Positions 52,971 to 63,195 of a stretch of 64,000 nucleotides of DNA are shown piece by piece. Source of the stretch: Microbacterium sp. CH12i (lineage in GTDB: Bacteria > Actinomycetota > Actinomycetes > Actinomycetales > Microbacteriaceae); assembly GCF_000685355.1 (NCBI RefSeq), contig NZ_JHET01000002.1, positions 186,001-250,000 on the forward strand, written 5' to 3'. A program made the translations under genes and the position numbers. Numbering within the stretch: position 1 is the stretch's first letter; the number at the start of each line of letters is the position of its first letter. Under the pieces are notes generated by a model. The model did not search any database. It worked only from the letters and a program-made list of their open reading frames with translations, and had not been told where the DNA came from.

Positions 52971-54338
52971 ATGGTCACTCGTCGTCCCGCTCCCGCTGCG
53001 TTCGTCTGCACTGAGTGCGGGTGGACGACGTCGAAGTGGGTCGGTCGCTGCGGCGAGTGCCAGCAGTGGGGCACGGTGCAAGAACAGGCGGCAAAGACCG
53101 GCATTCTGCGGCAGATGGCGCCTCTTGCTCCGGGGGTCGGCCGCGCAGCGCGGCCGATCACGCAGATCACCACGGCCGAGACTCCCCGTCGCTCTAGTGG
53201 CGTCGCAGAGTTTGACCGCGTGCTCGGCGGCGGCATCGTGCCAGGGGCGGCGATCCTGCTCAGTGGTGAGCCGGGTGTCGGCAAGTCAACCCTGCTGCTC
53301 GAGGTTGCCGCCCAAGCGGCTCGCGGCGGACGGCGCGTGTTGTACGCCAGTGCTGAAGAGTCGCAGGCGCAGGTGCGACTGCGCGCCGAGCGCACGGGCG
53401 CTCTGCATGATGAGCTCTATCTCGCGAGCGAGACTGACCTCGCCACGATCCTCGGTCACATCGACGAGGTGAAGCCGCAACTGGTCATCGTCGACTCGGT
53501 GCAGACGGTGGCATCCTCGCTGTCGGATGGCGCGGCCGGGCAACCCAGTCAGGTGCGTGAGGTTGCTGCCACCCTCATTCGCATTGCGAAAGAGCGCAGC
53601 CTGCCGATCATTCTCGTCGGGCACGTCACCAAAGACGGTCAAGTCGCTGGCCCTCGCATCCTCGAGCATCTCGTTGATGTTGTGTGCCACTTCGAGGGTG
53701 ACCGGCAGACGGCGCTGCGGTTCATTCGTGCGCTCAAGAACCGATTCGGCCCGACCGATGAAGTCGGCTGCTTTGAGATGACCGGCGACGGCATCGCCGA
53801 GGTGCCAGACCCGTCCGGCCTGTTCCTCGGTCAGGGATCGACGGAACCGGGTACGTGCGTGGCGATCGCGATGGAGGGGCGCCGAGCGCTTCCCGTCGAG
53901 GTGCAGGCACTCACCGTTGACACCACCGCACCCAACCCGCGCAGGGTCGTGCACGGCCTCGACTCCTCGCGCGTCGCGATGGTGCTCGCGATCCTTGAAC
54001 GCAGGGCAGGGATACCAACCGGCAAGCTCGACGTCTATGTCTCCACCGTCGGCGGGGTGCGCTTCACCGAGCCCGCAGCCGACCTGGCGATTGCCATCGC
54101 GGTGGCGGGGTCCATCAAGCAGTTCTCGGTTCCGCGCACCGTCGCGGCCGTCGGCGAGCTCAGCCTGGCCGGCGAAGTGCGCGCAGTGACACAGGCGAAG
54201 CAGCGGCGCTCAGAGGCAGCGCGGCTCGGCTACGAGCAGGTCGTCGATGAGCGATCGAAGACACTGCAGGCGGCGCTCCACGACGTGAAGGCGCGTAGCA
54301 CGGCTCGGCGGCCCGAAAACGACATCCCGCCGTTCTGA
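52971..54338 (+). CDS. radA: DNA repair protein RadA (Sms)
   Basis: The 455-residue protein has the four-Cys zinc finger CTECGWTTSKWVGRCGEC at the N terminus and Walker A GEPGVGKST. The RadA-specific KNRFG motif (ALKNRFGPTDEVGCFEM) and a Lon-protease-like C-terminal domain follow. RadA is a hexameric branch-migration helicase used in recombinational repair and transformation. It diverges from cydA and is probably leaderless. Confidence 0.96.
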   Translation: MVTRRPAPAAFVCTECGWTTSKWVGRCGECQQWGTVQEQAAKTGILRQMAPLAPGVGRAARPITQITTAETPRRSSGVAEFDRVLGGGIVPGAAILLSGEPGVGKSTLLLEVAAQAARGGRRVLYASAEESQAQVRLRAERTGALHDELYLASETDLATILGHIDEVKPQLVIVDSVQTVASSLSDGAAGQPSQVREVAATLIRIAKERSLPIILVGHVTKDGQVAGPRILEHLVDVVCHFEGDRQTALRFIRALKNRFGPTDEVGCFEMTGDGIAEVPDPSGLFLGQGSTEPGTCVAIAMEGRRALPVEVQALTVDTTAPNPRRVVHGLDSSRVAMVLAILERRAGIPTGKLDVYVSTVGGVRFTEPAADLAIAIAVAGSIKQFSVPRTVAAVGELSLAGEVRAVTQAKQRRSEAARLGYEQVVDERSKTLQAALHDVKARSTARRPENDIPPF

Positions 54339-54378
54339 GCGAAGGTACGTCGCACGAGGCGAAGGTACGTCGTACGAG
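54339..54378 (+). repeat. 20-bp tandem repeat directly after radA
   Basis: GCGAAGGTACGTCGCACGAG (54339-54358) is followed at once by a copy with one change (C to T). The first copy begins on the base after the radA stop codon. Confidence 0.7.
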
Positions 54379-54404
54379 CAGTCGATCCCTGAGCTGTCGA
54401 AGTG

Positions 54405-54821
54405 TCAGGCGCCCAGCGCCTTGAGCAGTTCGTCCGGCGACGCCTGCATCGGGTGCGGGCCGGCGATGTCGAGGAACACCGTGGTGATGGTCTCGCGGTG
54501 CGTAGTGAGGAATGCCTGAAGCCATGCGGCGGAATAGATCCCGACCCCGGGCGGCAGGTTCTCCGGCTTGTTCTTCGCGTCGCTGAACAGCAGGAGTGCG
54601 ACGTCTCCGCTTGTGGGGTCGCGGTAAGTCCAGACTTCACCACCGTCGAGCGGGTTGTCGCGTGCACCGGCCTTGAGCAGCGGCACCACCGTCGTCCCGT
54701 ACCGCAGTGCCAACGCAACAGCGGCGATGTCCTGCTTCTCGAGCGCCTGGGCGAGCGCTTCGGAGCGGAACTCTTCCGGTGCGGGCTTCTTGCCGGCCGA
54801 CTTCGACTTCTTCGCTGCCAT
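54405..54821 (-). CDS. Small conserved protein, possibly SseB-like
   Basis: The 138-residue product has a Lys-rich start (MAAKKSKSAGKKPAPEEF), a helical part, then a beta-rich segment (GEVWTYRDPTSGDVALLLFSDAKNKPENLPPGVGIYSAAWLQAFL) resembling SseB N-terminal-type domains. No active-site motif is evident. It stands alone between radA and a membrane protein gene. Cytosolic; function unknown. Confidence 0.6.
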   Translation of the reverse strand: MAAKKSKSAGKKPAPEEFRSEALAQALEKQDIAAVALALRYGTTVVPLLKAGARDNPLDGGEVWTYRDPTSGDVALLLFSDAKNKPENLPPGVGIYSAAWLQAFLTTHRETITTVFLDIAGPHPMQASPDELLKALGA

Positions 54822-55025
54822 GTAGACAGCTTAAACAGATGGGGCCCTCTCGAATCACCCAGTGGGGACTGGATTACTCGAAAGGGCCCTCGAACTCTCG
54901 AACGGTGAAATGTCGAAGCGCTGGGGACGCTGAATACGACGCCACTGGGGATGGCTTACACCGAATACTCCGAGAGCTCCTTCAATGGTATCCCAAAGGA
55001 GCGAAGGTGTCTGCCCCATTCGCCA

Positions 55026-55688
55026 CTACTCCAGCAGAATCTGCTGGGTCGCTCGTGCCTCGAACCCGCCGATTGCGACGGCGACATGGTATGAAGCGCC
55101 GCCACCCGCAGCGCGCGGTCGGTTCTCGTCAGCACAGGTGTTCACATCGGAGCGCGTGCGGTCCCATACGACGGGCGCGGCGCTTGACACCGTCTGTCCC
55201 GCGGCAAGTGTGACGACCATGCTGCTCGGATCTTGTTGGCAGTCGGTGGAACGCCACCAGACATCGTCGCCGCTGGAAACGGTGAACACCTGAGTGGCCG
55301 AGCCGACGTCAATTGTGCAGTCCGCAGAGCCCGTGTTCGTCAGCGCGATCGAAAGCTGGGGCAGTGAGCCGGCCGGATAGGTGTCGGCATCGGTGACGGC
55401 CTCCACCAGAACATCGACGGCCCGGCACGGAATAACAGCCGCCGTCTCGGTGGTGCTCGGCTCTGGCGACGACGACGGCGTCTCGGTGTTGGTGACTTCA
55501 GGAGTCGGGGTCTCTGCCGACGCTGACGGCGAGGGTGTCGCAGTGAGCTTTGTCGCGGCATCCGCCCAGGGCTGTGCGACGACGAGCCAGACGCCGACAA
55601 TGAGAGCGGCGATCAGCACAATCACGGCGCCGAACACGACGAGCCTGCGTCGCCGGTAGACGGCGGCGGTACGACGACGGCGGGCCAT
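55026..55688 (-). CDS. Membrane-anchored protein with extracellular domain, unknown function
   Basis: The 220-residue protein begins with a cluster of Arg (MARRRRTAAVYRRRR), then one transmembrane helix (LVVFGAVIVLIAALIVGVWLVV). A Ser/Thr/Pro/Glu-rich linker follows, and a compact beta domain with Cys in IPCRAVDVLV, ADCTIDV, TDCQQDP and VNTCADEN, probably two disulfides outside the cell. The ATG at 55688 overlaps the stop of the acetyltransferase gene (TGATG), so both are co-translated. Confidence 0.7.
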   Translation of the reverse strand: MARRRRTAAVYRRRRLVVFGAVIVLIAALIVGVWLVVAQPWADAATKLTATPSPSASAETPTPEVTNTETPSSSPEPSTTETAAVIPCRAVDVLVEAVTDADTYPAGSLPQLSIALTNTGSADCTIDVGSATQVFTVSSGDDVWWRSTDCQQDPSSMVVTLAAGQTVSSAAPVVWDRTRSDVNTCADENRPRAAGGGASYHVAVAIGGFEARATQQILLE

Positions 55689-56187
55689 CAGAGGTTCTTC
55701 AGCATGCGAGTGTTGCCGAGCGTGTTCGGCTTCACGTGCGCGAGGTCGAGGAACTCGGCGACGCCTCATCGGGGCTACGCAGCAGTTGCGAGTAGACGTC
55801 CGGGTCGACGACCTGCTCACCGATCGTCGAGAACCCGCGGCGGGTGAAGAAGTCCATCTCGAACGTGAGGCAGAACAGTCTTTGCAGGCCCAGCTCGCCG
55901 GCGCGAACCTCAAGCGCTTCGACGATCGCCTGACCGACGCCACGGCGCAGCCAGTCATCGCGCACGATCAGGGTGCGCACCTCGCCGAGGTCTTCCCACA
56001 TCACGTGCAGGGCGCCACAGCCGATCAGCACGCCGTCGGATTCGGCGACGGTGAACTCCTGCACCGCGCCGTAAAGCACGGCGAGGTCTTTGCCGAGGAG
56101 GATTCGTCGCTCAACCAGCGGCTCCAACAGTTTGTGAATGCCGATGATGTCGGCGCTGCGCGCCGGGCGGACGATGTACTCACTCAC
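55688..56187 (-). CDS. GNAT acetyltransferase (amino-acid N-acetyltransferase-like), one frame break at the end
   Basis: The protein (ATG 56187) has the GNAT core: VRTLIVRDDWLRRGVGQAIVEALEVRAGELGL with the acetyl-CoA loop, and LTFEMDFFTRRGFSTI. This is close to the ArgA/N-acetylglutamate synthase-type GNATs of actinobacteria. The frame breaks at about 55762-55766; one extra G gives SPDEGVAEFLDLAHVKPNTLGNTRMLKNL and a TGA at 55690-55688, making 166 residues. Arginine biosynthesis (N-acetylglutamate formation) is a reasonable guess. Coupled to the next membrane-protein gene. Confidence 0.8.
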
Positions 56188-56284
56188 AGGTCCAGCCTAG
56201 AACTCCGCGTCACCGTTTCCCTGTCACGCACCCGAGAACGACGAAACGGCGGATGCCGAAGCATCCGCCGTTTCGCATTCAGAG

Positions 56285-58816
<2,532 letters not shown>

Positions 58817-58878
58817 GCTGACTCCTTATCGCACGGGGCGAAGACGCTACGGCGCCTGTACATCGAGAATAACTACCG

Positions 58879-58899
58879 CACGGGCGGGGTATGCCCGTG
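58879..58899. promoter_or_regulatory. Inverted repeat upstream of clpC
   Basis: CACGGGC-N7-GCCCGTG, perfect 7-bp arms. It does not match the known ClgR or HAIR consensus. Candidate operator for clpC or the divergent DUF2975 operon. Confidence 0.4.
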
Positions 58900-58954
58900 T
58901 TCGCCGTCGGCATAGCTTGCGGCCCCGCTTGACGGCCGGATGCTGAGGTCCTGG

Positions 58955-59015
58955 TTGACCCGCTTATCGAGATTCGTTATGTTAACGACAAGCGATAACA
59001 ACGAATATCGATAAC
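58955..59015 (+). promoter_or_regulatory. Promoter and TATCG/CGATA operator array of the DUF2975-XRE operon
   Basis: TTGACC (58955-58960) and TATGTT (58978-58983) with a 17-nt spacer form a near-consensus promoter. TTATCGA lies in the spacer (58964). CGATAAC occurs twice downstream (58993, 59009) and ATTCGTT-N21-AACGAAT surrounds them. The XRE regulator at the end of the operon is the likely binder. Confidence 0.6.
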
Positions 59016-59026
59016 CGGAGGATGGC

Positions 59027-59665
59027 ATGACGGAGCACACTCATACGAAACGCGGGGTGAAACTCGCCGAGAAGGCGATCCTTGGCTTTATCGCCGGGGC
59101 TGCTGCGGCGATCGCGATCGTCGACCTCGTTGCGCTTGTCGTCCGCGTCAGCACAATCGCCACTTCCGAGGAGGTTACGGTTTATGGCATTCCGCTGATG
59201 GACTTCTCGGCCGATCGGGTCGCGGCGGCGTCTCCTCAGGTGTCCAGCGCCTACTTCGAGAGCCTGACTCTCACGGCCTCGGGGCTAGGTGGATCGGTGC
59301 GCGGGTTGCTGATCACCGCCGCTATCCTCAGCGCGCTGGTTGCGATAGGCGTCTGCGCCGTCGTCGCCTGGCTGTGCCTGCGCGTCTTCATCGGCCGCCC
59401 GTTCGTGCGTTCTGCGACGTGGGGTATTGGCATCGCGTCGATCCTGGTGGTCGCGGGCGGGCTCGGTGGCTTGCTCTTCAACACCATCGCGAATGCCGAG
59501 ATCGCCGAAACGCTCGGGCTGTCGGATGCCGGTTTGCCTGTGTTCCTCGCGGTGCTCGATTTCACGCCGCTCGGGTGGGGTCTGGCGCTTGCTGTTGTCG
59601 CCGGCGCTTTCGAGATCGGTCAACGGATGCAGCGCGACACGGAAGGCTGGTGTGATCATGGCTAA
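59027..59665 (+). CDS. DUF2975-type membrane protein, copy A
   Basis: The 212-residue protein has four predicted helices: KAILGFIAGAAAAIAIVDLVALVV, LLITAAILSALVAIGVCAVVAWLCL, WGIGIASILVVAGGLGGLLF, and a C-terminal one. The layout and the neighbour XRE gene match the DUF2975/YozG-type pairs. GGAGG lies 6 nt before the ATG. Function unknown; a membrane sensor that controls the cytosolic XRE regulator is plausible. Overlaps the next gene by 8 bp. Confidence 0.7.
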   Translation: MTEHTHTKRGVKLAEKAILGFIAGAAAAIAIVDLVALVVRVSTIATSEEVTVYGIPLMDFSADRVAAASPQVSSAYFESLTLTASGLGGSVRGLLITAAILSALVAIGVCAVVAWLCLRVFIGRPFVRSATWGIGIASILVVAGGLGGLLFNTIANAEIAETLGLSDAGLPVFLAVLDFTPLGWGLALAVVAGAFEIGQRMQRDTEGWCDHG

Positions 59666-60266
59666 GGATGCTCAGGCTCTCGCGCGGAGCGACCGGAACG
59701 ACCTCGGCACCGCCGTCGTTGTTGCGGCTTTCGCGGTCGGATTTCTCATCTATAACGGCATCCGTCAGATCGCGATGCTGTTTTCGACTCCGGGTGCAAT
59801 CACGGTCGAGACGCCGCTCACTGCGCAGCCGTTCACCGCGAATATCGGCGCCGGGGCCTCGGCCACGGCTCACGCAGCCACGTTAATGGTGTCGGATGTG
59901 AGTGCCATCGGCGTCATCTTTCTCGTTCTCGGGATCGTGCTGAGCACAGTGGGGCTGATCGTCGCGGCTGTGCTCGGCGCTGTCCTCTGTCGCCGGTTGC
60001 TCCGCGGGCATGTCTTCGATGCGACCAACACGCGCCTGACGTTTGCGATCTCACTCGTACTGCTCATCGGGCCTCTGGGCAATGTCTGGTTCACGAACAT
60101 GGGACTCAATGGGGTGTTTGCTGCTGCTGGCGGGGAGTTCGAGAGCCATCCTCAGCTACTTTTGGACGCTGTGCCGCTGTTTGTCGCGTCGATTGCTGTG
60201 GGCGTATTGGTGATTGTGTTCCGGCGCGGCGCTGCGCTGCAGCGCGATGCGGAGGGGCTGGTATGA
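59658..60266 (+). CDS. DUF2975-type membrane protein, copy B
   Basis: The 202-residue protein also has four helices (AVVVAAFAVGFLIYNGIRQIAML, IGVIFLVLGIVLSTVGLIVAAVLG, LTFAISLVLLIGPLG, LFVASIAVGVLVIVF) and a RLLRGHVFDATNTRL loop characteristic of DUF2975. It overlaps both neighbours (8 bp and 4 bp), indicating strict co-translation. The tandem arrangement with copy A suggests a heterodimer. Confidence 0.7.
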   Translation: MAKDAQALARSDRNDLGTAVVVAAFAVGFLIYNGIRQIAMLFSTPGAITVETPLTAQPFTANIGAGASATAHAATLMVSDVSAIGVIFLVLGIVLSTVGLIVAAVLGAVLCRRLLRGHVFDATNTRLTFAISLVLLIGPLGNVWFTNMGLNGVFAAAGGEFESHPQLLLDAVPLFVASIAVGVLVIVFRRGAALQRDAEGLV

Positions 60267-60505
60267 CTCCCGCGGCCGAAGAGGAGGAGACCGGAATCCA
60301 CTGTCGGCTCGATGAGTTGCTTGCCGCGCGCGCGATGACGCTCACCGAGCTGAGTGCGCGGGTCGGGGTCAGCATCGTGAACCTCTCCGTATTGAAGAAC
60401 GACCGTGCACGGGCGATTCGATATTCGACTCTGCGTGCGATCTGTGACGTGCTGGAGTGTGAGGTGGGCGAGCTTCTGGTGCTCGCTCCCGGACGAGCCA
60501 GCTGA
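60263..60505 (+). CDS. XRE-family (YozG-like) transcriptional regulator
   Basis: The 80-residue protein is almost only a Cro/CI helix-turn-helix: MTLTELSARVGVSIVNLSVLKNDRARAIRYSTLRAICDVLECEVGELL. Its start overlaps the preceding gene (ATGA). The LKN-RARAIRxSTL form is that of the YozG regulators paired with DUF2975 proteins. It likely binds the TATCG repeats at the operon promoter and possibly those after its own stop codon. Confidence 0.85.
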   Translation: MTPAAEEEETGIHCRLDELLAARAMTLTELSARVGVSIVNLSVLKNDRARAIRYSTLRAICDVLECEVGELLVLAPGRAS

Positions 60506-60600
60506 GGTATCGCAGTATCGCGGTACCTCTCGCCTATCGAGATACCCTGCAATACCTCTCGCGTATCCCGATATCTCTCGCCCATCGCGCCATCGCGATA
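60506..60600. repeat. TATCG/TACCTCTCGC repeat field between XRE and HNH genes
   Basis: TAYCTCTCGCSYATC occurs three times (60524, 60553, 60572) among further TATCG and CGATA words, starting right after the XRE stop codon. The words match those at the operon promoter. It fills the 106-bp gap between two convergent genes. Confidence 0.6.
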
Positions 60601-60611
60601 GGGATCCCACC

Positions 60612-62144
60612 TCACGTGGCTGGCCTAAATCGTTTCGCAGGCAGGTCGATCCCGCCCCACGCATAGGTGAGCACGGTTCGCGGGCGCATTTCGAATGTCT
60701 CCGCCGGGCCAGAGCTCTCCCCCAACCCGTGATGCAGCTTGAAGTCGTCTTTACCGCGACGCGTGATGTTCCATTCGCCGTGGTGAAGGGTCATGTGGTG
60801 ATATCGGCAGAGGAGAATTCCGCGATCGATGTCGGTGCGGCCCTGATCTCTGTCCCACTCGTCGATGTGATGCGCTTCGCAGTACGACGCGGGTCGGTCG
60901 CATCCTCGCCATCGGCATCCGCCATCCCGAATTGCGAGTGCGATGCGCTGTTTCGGGGTGAACAATCGCTGTTCTCGCCCGACATTGAGTGGATTTCCGT
61001 GAGAATCGACGGTCACCGGCACGAATCCGCTTTCGCAGATGCGTTGATCGGCGACCGACCCGGGCAGCGAGACGAGATGGTCTTCGCTGTGCGCGACCGG
61101 AGCGCGGTTGCCCTCGGCATCCACTACCTGCACGAGGCGCACTCCGGCCTGGCGAGTACCGAACACTGCTTCGGTGTCAGCAAGCATGCCCGCGCGCAGC
61201 ACATCCATCATCAGGTCGTACGCGAGCTGATCATTGGTGCGAGGGTCATCGGCCAGTGACGCGGCCTGCTCTTTCTCATCAGCATCCACAAATCGCGGAC
61301 CGCCTCGGCGCGGCCGCAGCGCGGCCGCCTGCAACGTCTCAATGAAGAGGTCGCCTTCGTCGTCAAAGATCCAGCTCGCACGCTTCTGCCCGTCAGCGCC
61401 ACGGTAGGTGCGGAAGGAGCGCTTCTCGAACCGATCGAGGAAGCGCGCTTCCGCACCCTCGGGGTCGAGCAGATCCCGGATAGTCCGCCCTGCCTGCCAA
61501 AGCTCTTCGACCGTGCGCTCTGCTGCTTCGCTCACAAGGTGCAGGGCGGCCTGCGCCCAAGCTGCGTGAGCCTCTTCCCGCGCAGCCGCCCGCTCATCAG
61601 CATCCATCACGGCATCCGCACCATCAGCCGCCACTTCGTCCGCTTCGATTTCGGGCGGATCACCCAGCCCGCGACGGATCGCATCGAACTGCGCCGCGCT
61701 CAGGCCCCCATGCCGCAATGCATCGCGCAGCGGCTGGTACCACGGCCCAAACGAGGTATCGCCGGCGTTGCCATCCTGCGGAGACTCAACTTTCGGGCGC
61801 GCGGACTCGTCGTCGAGCAGCGCCTCGCCCACGCGCACTTTTCGGTTCGCTTCGGCTTTCGTTGAGCCGGTGGCGTTCTGTACGAAAGAGGCGGCGGACC
61901 GATGCCCGCGCGACTGCGAGAGGCCGGAGTGTCCACGATCGCGGCGAGAGCGCACGGCGACCACTCCCGCGGCAAGCAACTGAATCTGCTCGACCTGCTT
62001 CGTCAAGGCAGCAGTCTCGGCAAGAACCTTCACAACATCAGCATCCGCCATCAGCATCATCGAGGCCTGCGCCACCTCAGCGTCATCGATCTGATGCCCA
62101 CACAGCGTGGGGATCAGCGCCGCGACGTCGGTGAAAGTTGCCAT
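60612..62144 (-). CDS. DUF222 / HNH endonuclease domain protein (copy 2)
   Basis: The 510-residue protein has an N-terminal helical DUF222 domain, a middle with WFDDEGD-like segments and an HNH domain CRWRGCDRPASYCEAHHIDEWDRDQGRTDIDRGILLCRYHHMTLHHGEW, carrying Cys pair, HH, N-equivalent and HH. It is only distantly related to copy 1. Such genes are widespread and multicopy in actinobacteria with unknown role. It diverges from the vapBC-like pair. Confidence 0.85.
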   Translation of the reverse strand: MATFTDVAALIPTLCGHQIDDAEVAQASMMLMADADVVKVLAETAALTKQVEQIQLLAAGVVAVRSRRDRGHSGLSQSRGHRSAASFVQNATGSTKAEANRKVRVGEALLDDESARPKVESPQDGNAGDTSFGPWYQPLRDALRHGGLSAAQFDAIRRGLGDPPEIEADEVAADGADAVMDADERAAAREEAHAAWAQAALHLVSEAAERTVEELWQAGRTIRDLLDPEGAEARFLDRFEKRSFRTYRGADGQKRASWIFDDEGDLFIETLQAAALRPRRGGPRFVDADEKEQAASLADDPRTNDQLAYDLMMDVLRAGMLADTEAVFGTRQAGVRLVQVVDAEGNRAPVAHSEDHLVSLPGSVADQRICESGFVPVTVDSHGNPLNVGREQRLFTPKQRIALAIRDGGCRWRGCDRPASYCEAHHIDEWDRDQGRTDIDRGILLCRYHHMTLHHGEWNITRRGKDDFKLHHGLGESSGPAETFEMRPRTVLTYAWGGIDLPAKRFRPAT

Positions 62145-62212
62145 ACTTCATACTGACAGAGGCCACAGACATTCCAGGCAGACATCTGCTTGAGTAGCGT
62201 ATGATGATCTGC

Positions 62213-62449
62213 ATGCGCACGACACTTAACCTCTCTGATGCGCTTGCACTCGAGGCGAAGGCTCGGGCTGCAAGCGAGGGCCGCACGTTCACGAGCTTCC
62301 TTGAGGATGCCCTCCGTGAACACCTTGCGCGCGAAATTCCGCAGGCTGCGCCGCAGGCTCTGCCCACTTACACACCGCAGGTTCCCGGCAGCCTCGTCGA
62401 CCTTGATGACAAAGAAGCGGTGTGGGACGCACTGGATGCCAGCGCATGA
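62213..62449 (+). CDS. vapB: VapB-type antitoxin (ribbon-helix-helix)
   Basis: The 78-residue protein begins MRTTLNLSDALALEAKARAASEGRTFTSFLEDALREHLA, a ribbon-helix-helix fold, followed by an acidic Pro-rich tail that would wrap the toxin. ATG 62213 is favoured over ATGs at 62201/62204: TATGAT lies 7 nt before it (leaderless type). It overlaps the toxin gene by 4 bp (ATGA), the classic toxin-antitoxin layout. Confidence 0.8.
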   Translation: MRTTLNLSDALALEAKARAASEGRTFTSFLEDALREHLAREIPQAAPQALPTYTPQVPGSLVDLDDKEAVWDALDASA

Positions 62450-62894
62450 CGTTCATCGTCGCCGACGTGAATGTACTGGTTTACGCCTTCCGCACGGACG
62501 CCCCGGAACACGAGGTATACGCCGGATGGCTCAACAGCGCCCTGCGCACCGACAGCATCGGTGTCGCTGACACTATTCTCAGTGGATTCGTGCGCGTCGT
62601 GACACACCCGCGCATCTCCGCGGAACCGACTCCGACGAAAGCCGCCCTAGCTTTCGTCAGGCACCTGCTCAATACGCCGAGCACTGAGTGGCTGCACCAG
62701 GCGCCAGCGCCTGGGAGAAGCTCGACGTCCTCGCGTCAGACGATTCCGGGATCCGAGGAAACCTCGTCCCAGATGCCCACATCGCCGCGCTCTGCATCGC
62801 CAACGGTGCGCAGTTAGCGACGAGGGATCGTGGCTTCGCGCGGTTCCCCGGGTTGAAATTTTTCGATCCGGCGAAGGCGGATGCTGGGCGCTGA
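62446..62894 (+). CDS. vapC: VapC-type PIN-domain toxin, one frame break
   Basis: The start MTFIVADVNVLVYAFRTDAPEH contains the first PIN acidic residue and the mycobacterial VapC-like DVNVLVYAF. The frame breaks at about 62692-62695; one extra base gives STEWLAPGASAWEKLDVLASDDSGIRGNLVPDAHIAALCIANGAQLATRDRGFARFPGLKF. This holds the remaining acidic residues (DAH, TRDRGF) and makes 149 residues. It would be an RNase inhibited by VapB. If the break is real, the toxin is dead. Confidence 0.8.
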
Positions 62895-62934
62895 AGCGGC
62901 CTGTTACCCAACAGGTACTGGCGCACAGCGAGCC

Positions 62935-63185
62935 TCACTCATCAGCGCGAGCTGACTCCGCGTCCGAGACCGCTTCGGGTTCAGAGTCGGGTGCGCTCTC
63001 GGCATCGGATGCTTTCTGCTTTCGTCGCGCGGCGAACAGCGAAGCGGCCTTTCCTCGCATGCCGTCAGCCGCTCCGGCGATCGCGCTCCCGGCGCCCTTC
63101 ATCGCGGTCACCGCTCGTGCCTCATCGGGGATGCCGTCGCCGTCGAGATCAAGCGACCGAAACGCATCGGCTCCACCACGGACAC
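62935..63185 (-). CDS. Small acidic protein of unknown function, one possible frame break
   Basis: The frame ending at 62935 reads DAFRSLDLDGDGIPDEARAVTAMKGAGSAIAGAADGMRGKAASLFAARRKQ followed by a Ser/Glu/Ala-rich end. DLDGDGIPDEA looks like an EF-hand-type Ca2+ loop (DxDxDGxxxxxE). No start lies in this frame. One extra base at about 63166-63172 connects to a GTG at 63185 (VSVVEPDAFRSLDL), giving 83 residues. Tentative. Confidence 0.45.
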
Positions 63186-63195
63186 CGTCTCAGAT

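Noticed and set aside
60106-60615. 169-codon minus-strand frame with GERYRDT repeats across the TATCG field
   Set aside because: The peptide repeat only reflects the DNA repeats; the frame runs through DUF2975 copy B and XRE on the other strand.
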